Positions 1 to 6,466 are shown, counted from the first letter of the stretch. The stretch: DNA of 6,885 nt from JBEKDJ01 sp050014415 (GCA_050014415.1 JBEKDJ010000267.1:1-6885), one strand, 5' to 3'. Program-made: numbers and translations. The notes: generated by a model not told the origin, from the sequence alone.

Positions 1-395
1 TTCCTTAACGCTCACCACAATGGCTCTTTACCAATGCAGCTTAAGGCGGTTTGAAGCCAGCTCCTGTAAACCGGCTCCGAGGGGCCTATCCCTCATCTTT
101 CATGCACCTTCGTGGCGCACTTACACCTACAAGTCATCGCTAAGCGATAACATCTTGGGCTGAGGATTACTGGTAGAAATCACGTATCCCAGGTGCATGT
201 GTGGTCCGGCTTTATGAGCAAGAGCAGGGGGAGTCGTTAAGCTCCCCCCAGTTTGGATTGTATGTGCGGCGGTGGGTAAGGTGGATAAATGTAGATCTAA
301 AAAATATAAATCTGCCTACGAGATGGGAAATACAACTAAACCGTCGTAATGGATGCACCGCAGCCGCAAGCAAAAGAGAGCGGTTTGGGAGCACG
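1..395. other. Gene-poor left end
   Basis: I could not support a gene here. The plus strand has one frame open from the window edge to a TGA near 157 (about 52 codons), but it has no recognisable motif and could be chance or the tail of something truncated by the window edge. A plus-strand frame at 201-404 is mostly the 59-bp repeat at 218-276 and what follows, and looks spurious. A weak stem can form near 48-74 (CGGTTT with AAACCG). No tRNA or rRNA signature was seen. Confidence 0.5.
218..276 (+). repeat. 59-bp dispersed repeat, copy 1
   Basis: This 59-bp stretch matches 1104-1162 in the same orientation at 52 of 59 positions, and the last 24 bases are identical. Inside it GGGGGAG (positions 229-235) and CTCCCCC (242-248) can form a perfect 7-bp stem with a loop of about six bases, so the unit is a hairpin followed by a conserved GC-rich tail that includes TGTGCGGCGGTGGG. 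It lies about 120 bases beyond the stop codon of the minus-strand gene at 396-857. Homology stops abruptly on both sides. Its nature (intergenic repeat, element end, RNA structure) is not known to me. Confidence 0.75.
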
Positions 396-857
396 CTACT
401 CTGATGGCGGAGTTAATGTAACCTCCGTGGGGCCGGTGTAATCCGGAGTAGGCTGCTTGAATCTCAGGATCAGGTGAGTATCGTCCATGGATGAAATATT
501 CGGTAGCGCAAAAGGACACAGAGGACCCAACGCAAACGTAAGGCTATATGAACCAGAGGAGCTAACTGGTTTGGCTACGAATCTGTGCCATTGGGATGCT
601 TCATTGTACATACCTGGATGTGAGAAGATAGATTGCCACATATAAACGCTTGCCTTTTCTTCATCGATTTTCTCTACGATTACAAAGAACTTATCTGCTT
701 CCCATTTACCAAAAAAGGCTAAAAGTTCTTTTGGTAATGAAGGGTCTGGTTGTACCATTTGAAGGTCAGCTGGCAATGTAGGGAAAGCCGTCACCATAGG
801 ACAAAAGACGATACTTACCAATACAATGCTTACTGCGTATACGACGAATGTTTTCAT
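396..857 (-). CDS. Small exported protein, unknown function
   Basis: This 153-residue protein has a clear signal peptide: MK, a hydrophobic stretch over residues 4-19, and a likely cleavage after V-T-A at residue 24, giving a mature protein of about 129 residues in the periplasm or beyond. I do not recognise a named family. The segment around residues 42-72 (LPKELLAFFGKWE, then VIVEKIDEEKASVYMW) resembles in pattern a small domain, found in some secreted hydrolase-type proteins, with a G-K-W motif followed by a V-V-E-x-I strand; this is a resemblance only. Two cysteines are present, one in the signal peptide and one near residue 113. The start is secure, with AAAGGAGG six bases upstream. It is transcribed leftward, as is the nitroreductase gene 338 bases upstream of its start. 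That gap makes a shared transcript uncertain. Confidence 0.8.
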   Translation of the reverse strand: MKTFVVYAVSIVLVSIVFCPMVTAFPTLPADLQMVQPDPSLPKELLAFFGKWEADKFFVIVEKIDEEKASVYMWQSIFSHPGMYNEASQWHRFVAKPVSSSGSYSLTFALGPLCPFALPNISSMDDTHLILRFKQPTPDYTGPTEVTLTPPSE

Positions 858-863
858 AATTTG

Positions 864-871
864 CCTCCTTT
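864..871 (-). promoter_or_regulatory. Ribosome binding site of the 396-857 gene
   Basis: On the minus strand this reads AAAGGAGG, six bases before the ATG at 855-857. It fixes the start of the small exported protein. Confidence 0.85.
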
Positions 872-931
872 CGCTTATTTGGTCTTTTGTTAGACCCTTT
901 GATAAGATTTGTCCCAGTCAGCACCATTTAC

Positions 932-952
932 AAACTCCGCTTCATAACTTCC
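932..952. repeat. 21-bp dispersed motif, copy 1
   Basis: AAACTCCGCTTCATAAC followed by TTCC matches 6467-6487 at 19 of 21 positions; both differences are transitions. A weaker relative lies at about 3107-3132. All three are in gaps between genes. The next bases (TCCAAATGGACACCTTG) also recall the CACCTTCTG motif that follows the hairpins at 1954-1986 and 6414-6446. CCTCCA at 951-956 could pair with TGGAGG at 981-986. Confidence 0.55.
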
Positions 953-1103
953 TCCAAATGGACACCTTGTAGAAAAAATATGGAGGAACAATATCTGCGT
1001 ATTTTTCTAAATCGGGATTAAACTCGTAATGGAATTTGTTTTTCTGGAAGGCCGTTAAAATTCAGATCCACAATTTGAACTCCGCTCTCGTTAATCGTCT
1101 TCA

Positions 1104-1162
1104 GCAAGAGCAAGGGAAGTCTTTCGGCTCCCCCCGGCTTGGATTGTATGTGCGGCGGTGGG
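1104..1162 (+). repeat. 59-bp dispersed repeat, copy 2
   Basis: This is the second copy of the repeat at 218-276 (52 of 59 identical, same orientation). The inner stem is weaker here because of substitutions in the left arm, while the 24-base tail is unchanged. It starts 32 bases beyond the stop codon of the minus-strand nitroreductase gene, so both copies sit downstream of a leftward gene for an exported protein. Just right of it, GTGGG and CCCAC around 1158-1176 can form a short extra stem that copy 1 lacks. Confidence 0.75.
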
Positions 1163-1194
1163 CGAGAACAACCCACTCTGTTATTTTCCATCCT

Positions 1195-1854
1195 CTACGG
1201 TGTCTTTCTTGGATATCCCACCGACTGAGCCAGGGTGATCTTCTGATCGGGCCGCAGTTGCATGGCTTTTGCGAGGGCTGGATAATCGATCATTGCCCGG
1301 ACGACAGTCGCCAATCCTTCTGAAGCGCAGTAGAGATAGATGTTCTCTGCCATTACCCCAGCGTGGACACCAGAGAGAACAGGGAGAAGGGGTTTGACTT
1401 CATCCGGTGCCCGCATCTTTGCATAATCACACACGTAGATAAGGTTCACGGGGGCCTCTTTGACGTAGTCCTGAGTACCAGCGAGTCCACGCAGGTCTTG
1501 GGCGAGCATTAGCTTTAATTGACTTGCTTTAGCGTCGTAGAGGTAAAGGCCGTCGGGAAGAATAACGTAGATATCGGTGTCTTGCCAGTTCATTGCAGAG
1601 GGGGCAGTACGCTCGCCGTTAGAGCGATTAATTCCGAAGCCCGCCCACAGGAGATTTGAAAGAACCTCTAAAGGCAACGGTTCCGGGCTGAATTCCCTTG
1701 AAGACATCCTCTTCCATAATGCCTGCATTAAGAAATTAGCATTGCCAATTTGGGGTTTCAAAAGCTGAATTGACTTTGGTTCCTGAGCCAAAGATATATT
1801 CGAAACAGCCAACAGGACAATGCCCAATATCAGCACTAATACGGTTTTCTTCAT
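1195..1854 (-). CDS. Exported nitroreductase-family flavoprotein (SagB/ThcOx-like)
   Basis: This 219-residue protein belongs to the nitroreductase superfamily, FMN enzymes that reduce nitro groups, quinones or flavins with NAD(P)H, or oxidise azolines in the SagB/ThcOx branch. The substrate here is unknown. Visible family signatures are an FMN phosphate-binding stretch KRMSSREF (residues 48-55), ERTAPSAMNWQD (81-92) where the family often has R-T-A-P-S-A-x-N-x-Q, and a C-terminal SVGYP. Residues 1-23 form a signal peptide (MKK, hydrophobic core, cleavage after S-L-A), so the mature enzyme of about 196 residues should be outside the cytoplasm. That is unusual for this superfamily, although exported members exist. 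The length fits a single complete domain. The start is fixed by AAGGGAGGTG four bases upstream. An intrinsic terminator at 1942-1986 separates it from the gene upstream, so it probably has its own promoter in 1870-1940, where I saw no convincing -35/-10 pair. Confidence 0.85.
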   Translation of the reverse strand: MKKTVLVLILGIVLLAVSNISLAQEPKSIQLLKPQIGNANFLMQALWKRMSSREFSPEPLPLEVLSNLLWAGFGINRSNGERTAPSAMNWQDTDIYVILPDGLYLYDAKASQLKLMLAQDLRGLAGTQDYVKEAPVNLIYVCDYAKMRAPDEVKPLLPVLSGVHAGVMAENIYLYCASEGLATVVRAMIDYPALAKAMQLRPDQKITLAQSVGYPRKTP

Positions 1855-1858
1855 AGTC

Positions 1859-1868
1859 CACCTCCCTT
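1859..1868 (-). promoter_or_regulatory. Ribosome binding site of the nitroreductase gene
   Basis: On the minus strand this reads AAGGGAGGTG, four bases before the ATG at 1852-1854. It is close to the anti-16S consensus and settles the start. Confidence 0.85.
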
Positions 1869-1941
1869 TCTTTTAATCCCGATTGTCAGGGCAGAATTTG
1901 TGAGTAGAGTTAATGGGACCCCTAGCGCATTAAAAGAGTTT

Positions 1942-1986
1942 AAAAATTAAAAAGGCTCCAAGGGGCACAAGACCCCCCCTGGAGCC
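1942..1986 (-). terminator. Rho-independent terminator after the HTH gene
   Basis: On the minus strand, GGCTCCAGGGGG (1986-1975) pairs with CCCCTTGGAGCC (1965-1954) with one mismatch in 12 and a nine-base loop. It is followed at once by TTTTTAATTTTT (1953-1942), the classic stem plus U-tract. It lies 95 bases beyond the stop of the gene at 2082-2798 and before the nitroreductase gene. The stem is related to the hairpin at 6414-6446, and both have a TAGGG(A/G)CACCTTCTG motif on the plus-strand right side. Confidence 0.8.
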
Positions 1987-2005
1987 AAAATAGGGACACC
2001 TTCTG
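1981..2005 (+). repeat. 25-bp motif shared with 6441-6465
   Basis: GGAGCCA, three variable bases, TAGGGACACCTTCTG. The same layout is found at 6441-6465 with 21 of 25 positions identical. In both places the GGAGCC part is the right arm of a hairpin. This makes hairpin plus motif a mobile or duplicated intergenic unit rather than two independent terminators. Confidence 0.55.
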
Positions 2006-2081
2006 TCGGAAGAGCATCATCTTTAGTACAATAATCTTGCCGCTACTGCAAAATTCCATCCGAGATTTCTCCATCGGCAGG

Positions 2082-2798
2082 TTAAATGGAGTTGCCCTTC
2101 ATGCCCTTTTTTAAGCGAAAATAAGTCACGTCGATCCCCAAGCTCCGCCGGATCTCCATCGGGGCGAGAGCCTTGCCCTCCCCTCTATCCTTCGCATAGA
2201 TGGTCTTCTGGAAAGGAACTCTTCGACCATTTTTGTTGGTGCCTGTGCCGCATACCCGATAAACCTTCAATCTTCTGATATCTTCCCCCTCGACTTCCCG
2301 TTGCCAGCGTGGACGCACATCCACATTATGACTCTCCTGAATCTTATTAAGAATAGAAAGATAGTTTTTGAACCTGTATCGTTTCTGGATCTCTCTTATA
2401 CTCAACCCATCCCGGTAGGCACGGAAGGCGAGCGCAGATCTCCGGCTCGTGAAAATGACAGCCTCCCCAGGAAGTAGCCCTTCCTCTTTCAGAAGGCCCA
2501 TATGATATCTCCATGAACGTCTAGGTGTTTTGGGGGGGATAAGTTCGCCCCGCTTCCGCACCGGCTCCTCCTGGATCTTGGTAAGGATAAAACGGCAAAG
2601 GTTACAAAAGCTAACCTTATGCCCCCTTGCCTGAAGGACGGGCCACCTTACAGGATTTCCTGAAAGCCGTGCCTTTTTCATCAGCAAATTGACATACTGG
2701 CGAGTGACGCCGAAGCGTTTGGCGATCTGCCGCTGGGAGAGATCCGTATTCTTGAGGGCCGCATAGATCTGAAACGTTTTGTCGCTTGGAACTCTCAT
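2082..2798 (-). CDS. Basic protein with several HTH-like modules
   Basis: This 238-residue protein is rich in Arg and Lys and has no signal peptide or membrane segment, so it is probably a cytoplasmic nucleic-acid binder. A good helix-turn-helix spans residues 17-43 (SQRQIAKRFGVTRQYVNLLM), of the type in which replicated or phage-like regulators recognise DNA. Two weaker helix-turn-helix-like segments follow: residues 130-153 (DGLSIREIQKRYRFKNYLSI) and 210-231 (ending LGIDVTYFRLKKG). A CNLC pair at 65-68 might bind metal, but no matching second pair is visible. I do not recognise a named family. The ATG start lacks a clear Shine-Dalgarno. The same frame continues upstream without an alternative start to a TGA at 2850-2852, so translation may be weak. 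A terminator lies 95 bases downstream. It could be a regulator, an element-borne DNA-binding protein or a transposase-like N-terminus; I cannot decide. Confidence 0.65.
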   Translation of the reverse strand: MRVPSDKTFQIYAALKNTDLSQRQIAKRFGVTRQYVNLLMKKARLSGNPVRWPVLQARGHKVSFCNLCRFILTKIQEEPVRKRGELIPPKTPRRSWRYHMGLLKEEGLLPGEAVIFTSRRSALAFRAYRDGLSIREIQKRYRFKNYLSILNKIQESHNVDVRPRWQREVEGEDIRRLKVYRVCGTGTNKNGRRVPFQKTIYAKDRGEGKALAPMEIRRSLGIDVTYFRLKKGMKGNSI

Positions 2799-2800
2799 GG

Positions 2801-3014
2801 CTACTGCATTGAGGAATCCTTTTTGTCCATCTTTGCCAGTTCTTGAATCTCACCTATATTGCCCAGCCAGGTCGATAGACCCTACAACCAGACCCATCGC
2901 AACCAAAGGCAATATCAGAGTTGCTCTAATATACCCCGTCATCCTTCCATTTTTAAGTAAAGCTTTCTCCCAACTTCCAACGAGAAGCTCTAATAAAGAA
3001 AGTTCAGAGTTTGC
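2801..3014 (-). pseudogene. Possible remnant of a small membrane protein
   Basis: On the minus strand a frame is open from 3014 to a TGA at 2850-2852. It reads as an amphipathic stretch (SLLELLVGSWEKALLKNGR), then MTGYIRATL and a hydrophobic membrane-like segment ending in GSIDLAGQYR. Skipping one base at the TGA continues it as EIQELAKMDKKDSSMQ with a TAG at 2801-2803, just before the HTH gene. The whole reads like the C-terminal half of a small membrane protein damaged by one frameshift. The only in-frame ATG (2940-2942) gives a 30-residue peptide, and its GGAAGG touches the ATG, which is too close to work well. Further upstream are two TAA codons. I know no family match, so this may be chance. 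Confidence 0.3.
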
Positions 3015-3429
3015 TTACAATTACACATCGAAAAAACTTGCCCGAAAATATAATGAGCCTCCTCGGAGTTATAAATTCCCCGGGCAGCCTGCATAGTGGC
3101 ATTTTCAAAATACTTCCTTTCATAACTTGCCTTGAATGGTTATCTAAAATCATTATCTACAAAAATAGAAAGGCCGAAATCCCTTGGATTTATCTAAATG
3201 TCATCTCAAAATTCGGTCCAAAACAGTGTTAGACTTAAGCGTTTTGCTTATAAGATAGTAAACCTCTTTCAAAAAAAGAAAAGAGGTGTTTACCCTATAA
3301 GACGGGGGAAAAATACCTCGATTTTTCTCAGATTTACCCCTGTTTTTCGAAGGGGTGAAACCTTGTCAGTGAGGGAGATACGAAAGGGAGGACAACATGC
3401 TCTGGGAGAACACGGAGGACGAGTAATCT
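3015..3429. other. Gap with hairpins, no supported gene
   Basis: This AT-rich stretch follows the response regulator. Two hairpins are visible. At 3258-3293, GTAAACCTCTTT pairs with AAAGAGGTGTTTAC, with a two-base bulge. At 3336-3356, ACCCCT pairs with AGGGGT. Neither has a U-tract on the minus strand, so I do not call either a terminator for the operon. A relative of the 21-bp dispersed motif lies near 3107-3132. An 80-codon plus-strand frame (3198-3440) has no ribosome binding site and is not called. Confidence 0.5.
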
Positions 3430-4083
3430 TCAAACTGTGATAATGCCCTTGCGCAAGGCATATTTAACTAAATCAGTGCGATTGTGGATACCAAGTTTAG
3501 ACATAAGGTTAGTCTTATGCCCCTCTACAGTTTTAACACTGATTGCCAACATATCAGCAATTTCACGAGTCGTGTATCCTTCTGCTAAAAGCTTGAGTAT
3601 TTCCCTTTCCCGGTCTGATAGCTGTTTGTAAGGGTCCTGTTCTTTCCTTATGCTGCCTTCCAGTTGATAATCTTCAACTAAGAATTTGGCTGCACATGGA
3701 GACAAAAACGAATCTCCACGGTAAACAGAGCGAATTCCGGAAACGAGCTCGGAGGAGGCAGCTGTTTTGCTAAGAAAACCGCTTGCTCCAGCTTCAATAG
3801 CCCCCAATACATCTTCCTTATCGTCGTATTGTGTGAGAACCAGGATCTTTACCCCAGAGAATTCCTTGCGTATGCGACGGGTTGCTTCCAACCCATTCAT
3901 GTTGGGCATAGCTATGTCTATAAGCATTACATCGGGCATAGATTTTCTGACCATCTCCAATGCTTCCCTTCCATTGGCAGCCTCACCCACGACCTCTATA
4001 TCCCCTGCTAATCTCAGCAGGGCACAAATGCCATCACGCACGATAGTGTGGTCATCCACTACCAGTACCCTTATTTTCGGCAT
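3430..4083 (-). CDS. NarL/FixJ-family response regulator (REC + LuxR-type HTH)
   Basis: This 217-residue transcription factor is phosphorylated by a partner kinase and then binds DNA. The receiver domain (about residues 3-120) has every key residue: the acidic pair D10-D11, phosphoacceptor D56, T84 and K106. The LuxR-type HTH (about 153-215) begins LSDREREILKLLAEG and has the recognition-helix pattern SVKTVEGHKTNLMSKLG. The length is normal for the family. The start is supported by AGGAG eight bases upstream (4092-4096). The gene overlaps the end of the kinase gene by 32 bases in another frame, so the two are translationally coupled and almost certainly form a cognate pair. The target promoters are unknown, and no repeated operator is obvious near the operon. 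Nothing looks damaged. Confidence 0.95.
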   Translation of the reverse strand: MPKIRVLVVDDHTIVRDGICALLRLAGDIEVVGEAANGREALEMVRKSMPDVMLIDIAMPNMNGLEATRRIRKEFSGVKILVLTQYDDKEDVLGAIEAGASGFLSKTAASSELVSGIRSVYRGDSFLSPCAAKFLVEDYQLEGSIRKEQDPYKQLSDREREILKLLAEGYTTREIADMLAISVKTVEGHKTNLMSKLGIHNRTDLVKYALRKGIITV

Positions 4084-5299
4084 AGCTCATGCTCCTAATT
4101 ACTGGGACCTTAGCGATGGCTTTAGCCCCTTTTCCTGGCTGGGACTCAATATAAGCCTCGCCGCCTACCACCGCTACCCTCTCTCTCACACCAAACAGAC
4201 CGGCACCACGCCCATCCTTTTCAATGCGTGTGATCTCGCTGACATTGAATCCTTTTCCGTCATCCTCGATACATAAGATACACTCATTGTTGTTGCATTC
4301 TAAGCGGATAATAGCTTTTTTGGCCTCAGAATGCTTCACAATATTACTCATGGCTTCCTGTGCGACGCGGAAAAGCGTCACTTCAGCTTCAGGAGATAAA
4401 CGACGTTGCTCCATTCCCTTAAATTCTGTAGCAACATCAATGCCTCTGGAAGCAAGATTAGTCTCAGCAAGATTGTGAATAGCGGCAGCCAGTCCTAATG
4501 TTTCTAATAAAGTGGGGCGGAGTTCCTTTATAAGTCTGACAACTTCGGCAGTTGCCTGAACCGCTATATTATGAGTCCTTTTTAACATTGCCTTGATCTC
4601 AGTAGCTTTGACGTCCCCCATTTCCATCATTTCAATAAGCGCCTGCAGATTAAGCGCCAGCGCAGTAAGCTGTTGACTGGTTTCATCATGTAGCTCTCTG
4701 GCAATCCTTTTTCGCTCCTCTTCCTGGATAGTAATCATTTGCCTCAGCAGCGTTTGGTACCTTTTCCTACCATCATCTAACCTCCTATATAGCCTTGCCT
4801 GCTCGATGGCTATGCCAAGCTGGTCTCCTATCGAGGTCAGAAGGTAGATATCATCTTTAGTGAAGCGCCGCGCCATGGTGCTAGCGACATTCATCACCCC
4901 TAGGATCTTGTCTTTTGCCCGAAGAGGAACGCTTAGGAATGCTTTCAAACCTTCCATCTTTATCAAATCGGGACGGGCAGCACTGGGTTCCAAGGAGATG
5001 TCCTCTAACAGTGTTGCTCTGCCATTTTGAGCTACCTTTCCAGCAATCCCCTCACCGAGTTTGAAACGCATCTCATCGGCGTATTTGGTAGAAAGACCAT
5101 GGTAGACAATGTGCGATAGGGTCTTTGTTTGCTCATCGAGAAGCATGACGCCCCCCATAACCCCGTGCATAATCTCAAGCACACTATTCAGGCCAACCTT
5201 AAGAATAGCTTCCAGATCCCAGAGGCCACTTATTGCTGCCGAGATGCGGCTCAAAGCATTAAGCTCATCGTCTCTAATCTTCGCCTCGCTCTCTTCCAT
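4052..5299 (-). CDS. Soluble GAF-domain sensor histidine kinase (HisKA_3 class)
   Basis: This kinase autophosphorylates on His and passes the phosphate to the NarL-type regulator encoded next. Counting from the preferred start, a GAF sensor domain spans about residues 26-174, a HisKA_3 dimerisation domain follows with phosphoacceptor H204 in RIARELHDE, and an ATPase domain covers about 306-400, with N319 (N box), DDGKG at 346-350 and a G-rich lid (GAGLFG). There is no signal peptide or membrane segment, so it senses something in the cytoplasm; the GAF ligand is unknown. I prefer the ATG at 5299 (415 residues) because GGAGG sits seven bases upstream (5307-5311). The ATG at 5338 has GGAGG only four bases away. 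A TTG at 5362 would give 436 residues, but the extra N-terminus is Gly-rich and unconvincing. The gene begins 81 bases after the hydrolase stop. Confidence 0.93.
   Translation of the reverse strand: MEESEAKIRDDELNALSRISAAISGLWDLEAILKVGLNSVLEIMHGVMGGVMLLDEQTKTLSHIVYHGLSTKYADEMRFKLGEGIAGKVAQNGRATLLEDISLEPSAARPDLIKMEGLKAFLSVPLRAKDKILGVMNVASTMARRFTKDDIYLLTSIGDQLGIAIEQARLYRRLDDGRKRYQTLLRQMITIQEEERKRIARELHDETSQQLTALALNLQALIEMMEMGDVKATEIKAMLKRTHNIAVQATAEVVRLIKELRPTLLETLGLAAAIHNLAETNLASRGIDVATEFKGMEQRRLSPEAEVTLFRVAQEAMSNIVKHSEAKKAIIRLECNNNECILCIEDDGKGFNVSEITRIEKDGRGAGLFGVRERVAVVGGEAYIESQPGKGAKAIAKVPVIRSMSYAENKGTGSG
4092..4096 (-). promoter_or_regulatory. Ribosome binding site of the response regulator, inside the kinase gene
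   Basis: AGGAG on the minus strand, eight bases before the regulator ATG at 4081-4083 and within the last codons of the kinase gene, supports coupled but independent initiation. Confidence 0.7.
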
Positions 5300-5306
5300 T
5301 CTTGGC

Positions 5307-5311
5307 CCTCC
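5307..5311 (-). promoter_or_regulatory. Ribosome binding site that decides the kinase start
   Basis: GGAGG on the minus strand with a seven-base spacer to the ATG at 5297-5299. A second GGAGG at 5343-5347 has a four-base spacer to the ATG at 5336-5338, so two starts are possible. Confidence 0.55.
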
Positions 5312-5380
5312 ACCATTGAAATCGCTTTCGCAACCCATTGTCCCTCCCATGCCTTTGATCAATAGAGTTGGAAAGGAATA

Positions 5381-6320
5381 TTAATTTCCTGGCTGCTTGA
5401 AGAAACTAGCGACCTCATCTTGGAACAACGCGTGTCCCTTCTGGAACATCATCATGTGGCCGGCGTCGGGAATGACGACGTACCGCTTGTACGGATTGGG
5501 AAGCTGCTGGAAAAACGGTAGTAATCCGTCGAGGTCCGCCACATCGTGTATTGCCCGTGGATGATCATGATAGGAACCGTCATCAGGCGTGGATTGAGCA
5601 TGGGCATGATCGTGACCATGTCAAGTTGCGGTCCTGACGGCGTCCTGTGCTCGATCTGTGCTGCAGCCTTGGCGAAGGCATCCACGACCTCGGGATCGTT
5701 TGCCTCAGCGGGGGTCATCGAATAGAACCGTTGTTTACATCCTGGTTCAGGAATAACGTTGTAGGGGTTCGCCCGGGCCAACTCGACGAATGGCCGCCAC
5801 CTCGCGATATCACGACTATTCAAATGCATCTGGGCGTAGCTCACGTATTTCTTAACCTTGTCGGGATGGGCCATGACGAACATCCCTCCGTATTGCGTCC
5901 CCCACGACCACGCGAGCAGGTTCACCTTCTCGATTGCTCGTTCCTTTCGGACGTAGTCAACGACGGCATCAAGGTCCTGACTCGCTTGCTGTGTCGTGAT
6001 GTGCGATTCAGGGTGTGTTAAGCGACCAAACCCTCGGACATCGGGCGCAAAGACATCGAAGCCTTCCTTCGCCAGGAAATCCATCAGGCTGTAAGAGTGC
6101 TTGCCTGGCACACCTGGAGGTCAAAGCTTTCTTTCCCCGCCGTACCCGAGCCGTGCGCGAGCACCCCGACATCTTTGCCCGATGGTGCCCCAACGCACTT
6201 TCCCCAGACCTACAGCTTGATCCCGTCGTGCTCCACCCAATATTCGGTTCCGTGAACATCCTGAGCCGCATACCCCCACAACAAAATTAAAGTTATGATT
6301 AAAATCCATTTCATTTCCAT
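5381..6320 (-). pseudogene. Exported alpha/beta-hydrolase broken by a stop and two frameshifts
   Basis: Read with corrections, this is a roughly 312-residue alpha/beta-hydrolase. It has a signal peptide (MEMKWILIITLILLWGYAAQ), an oxyanion-loop stretch LAHGSG, the segment FDVFAPDVRGFGR, the nucleophile motif LLAWSWG with Ser at 5905-5907, an acid region near DVADLDG (about 5530-5545), and the catalytic His in DAGHMMMF (codon 5456-5458). The usual first Gly of G-x-S-x-G is Ala. The lesions are a TAG at 6210-6212 (codon 37, where the frame reads KL-stop-VWGK), a frameshift near 6109-6113 between DLQV and PGKHSYS, and a frameshift near 5546-5550 after IHGQY. The true stop is the TAA at 5381-5383. 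Only the middle part (5452-6111) stays open. I put the start at the ATG at 6320; ATGs at 6332, 6350 or 6314 are possible. It is the first gene of the kinase-regulator operon. Its G+C looks higher than that of its neighbours. Confidence 0.8.
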
Positions 6321-6413
6321 CACCCTCTTCATCCAAATGGTAATGTTCATCTTTCTTGTAGCCATAACCGTTCCCCCCTTTCTGGTGATCTATGAAATTC
6401 ATAAGTCAAGAGA

Positions 6414-6446
6414 GCCTCCAAAGGGATTTAGAATTCCTTTGGAGCC
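6414..6446. repeat. Long hairpin upstream of the hydrolase operon
   Basis: CTCCAAAGGGATT (6416-6428) pairs with AATTCCTTTGGAG (6432-6444) over 13 bp including one G-U pair, with a three-base loop TAG. No T-tract follows on either strand, so I do not call it a terminator. Its outer bases and right-hand neighbour match the terminator hairpin at 1954-1986, which suggests a common origin. It lies about 95 bases upstream of the preferred hydrolase start. Confidence 0.7.
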
Positions 6447-6465
6447 ATCGTAGGGGCACCTTCTG
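6441..6465 (+). repeat. 25-bp motif, second copy
   Basis: GGAGCCA, three variable bases, TAGGGGCACCTTCTG; 21 of 25 positions match 1981-2005, and in both copies it begins within the right arm of a hairpin. Confidence 0.55.
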
Positions 6466-6466
6466 G

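Noticed and set aside
942..1061. Minus-strand open stretch reading FQKNKFHYEFNPDLEKYAD and onward to WRKL
   Set aside because: Looks mildly protein-like and might be a gene fragment, but it has no start codon, is only 39 codons long, and its end coincides with the dispersed 21-bp motif.
1036..1323. Plus-strand frame over the second 59-bp repeat and the end of the nitroreductase gene
   Set aside because: The part over 1195-1323 is antisense to the nitroreductase coding region and the rest is repeat; no ribosome binding site.
1010..1884. 13-base inverted match (AATCGGGATTAAA at 1010-1022 with its complement at 1872-1884)
   Set aside because: Short and AT-rich, with no other shared flank; chance is sufficient.
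3397..3426. Nine-codon plus-strand frame with a good GGGAGG five bases before its ATG
   Set aside because: Attractive initiation site, but no plus-strand gene follows and the region is antisense-facing the end of the regulator; a leader peptide role has nothing to act on.
3198..3440. 80-codon plus-strand frame, basic in composition
   Set aside because: No ribosome binding site before its ATG, it runs across two hairpins and into the end of the regulator gene, and it has no recognisable motif.
3767..4276. 169-codon plus-strand frame
   Set aside because: Lies entirely antisense to the well-supported regulator and kinase genes.
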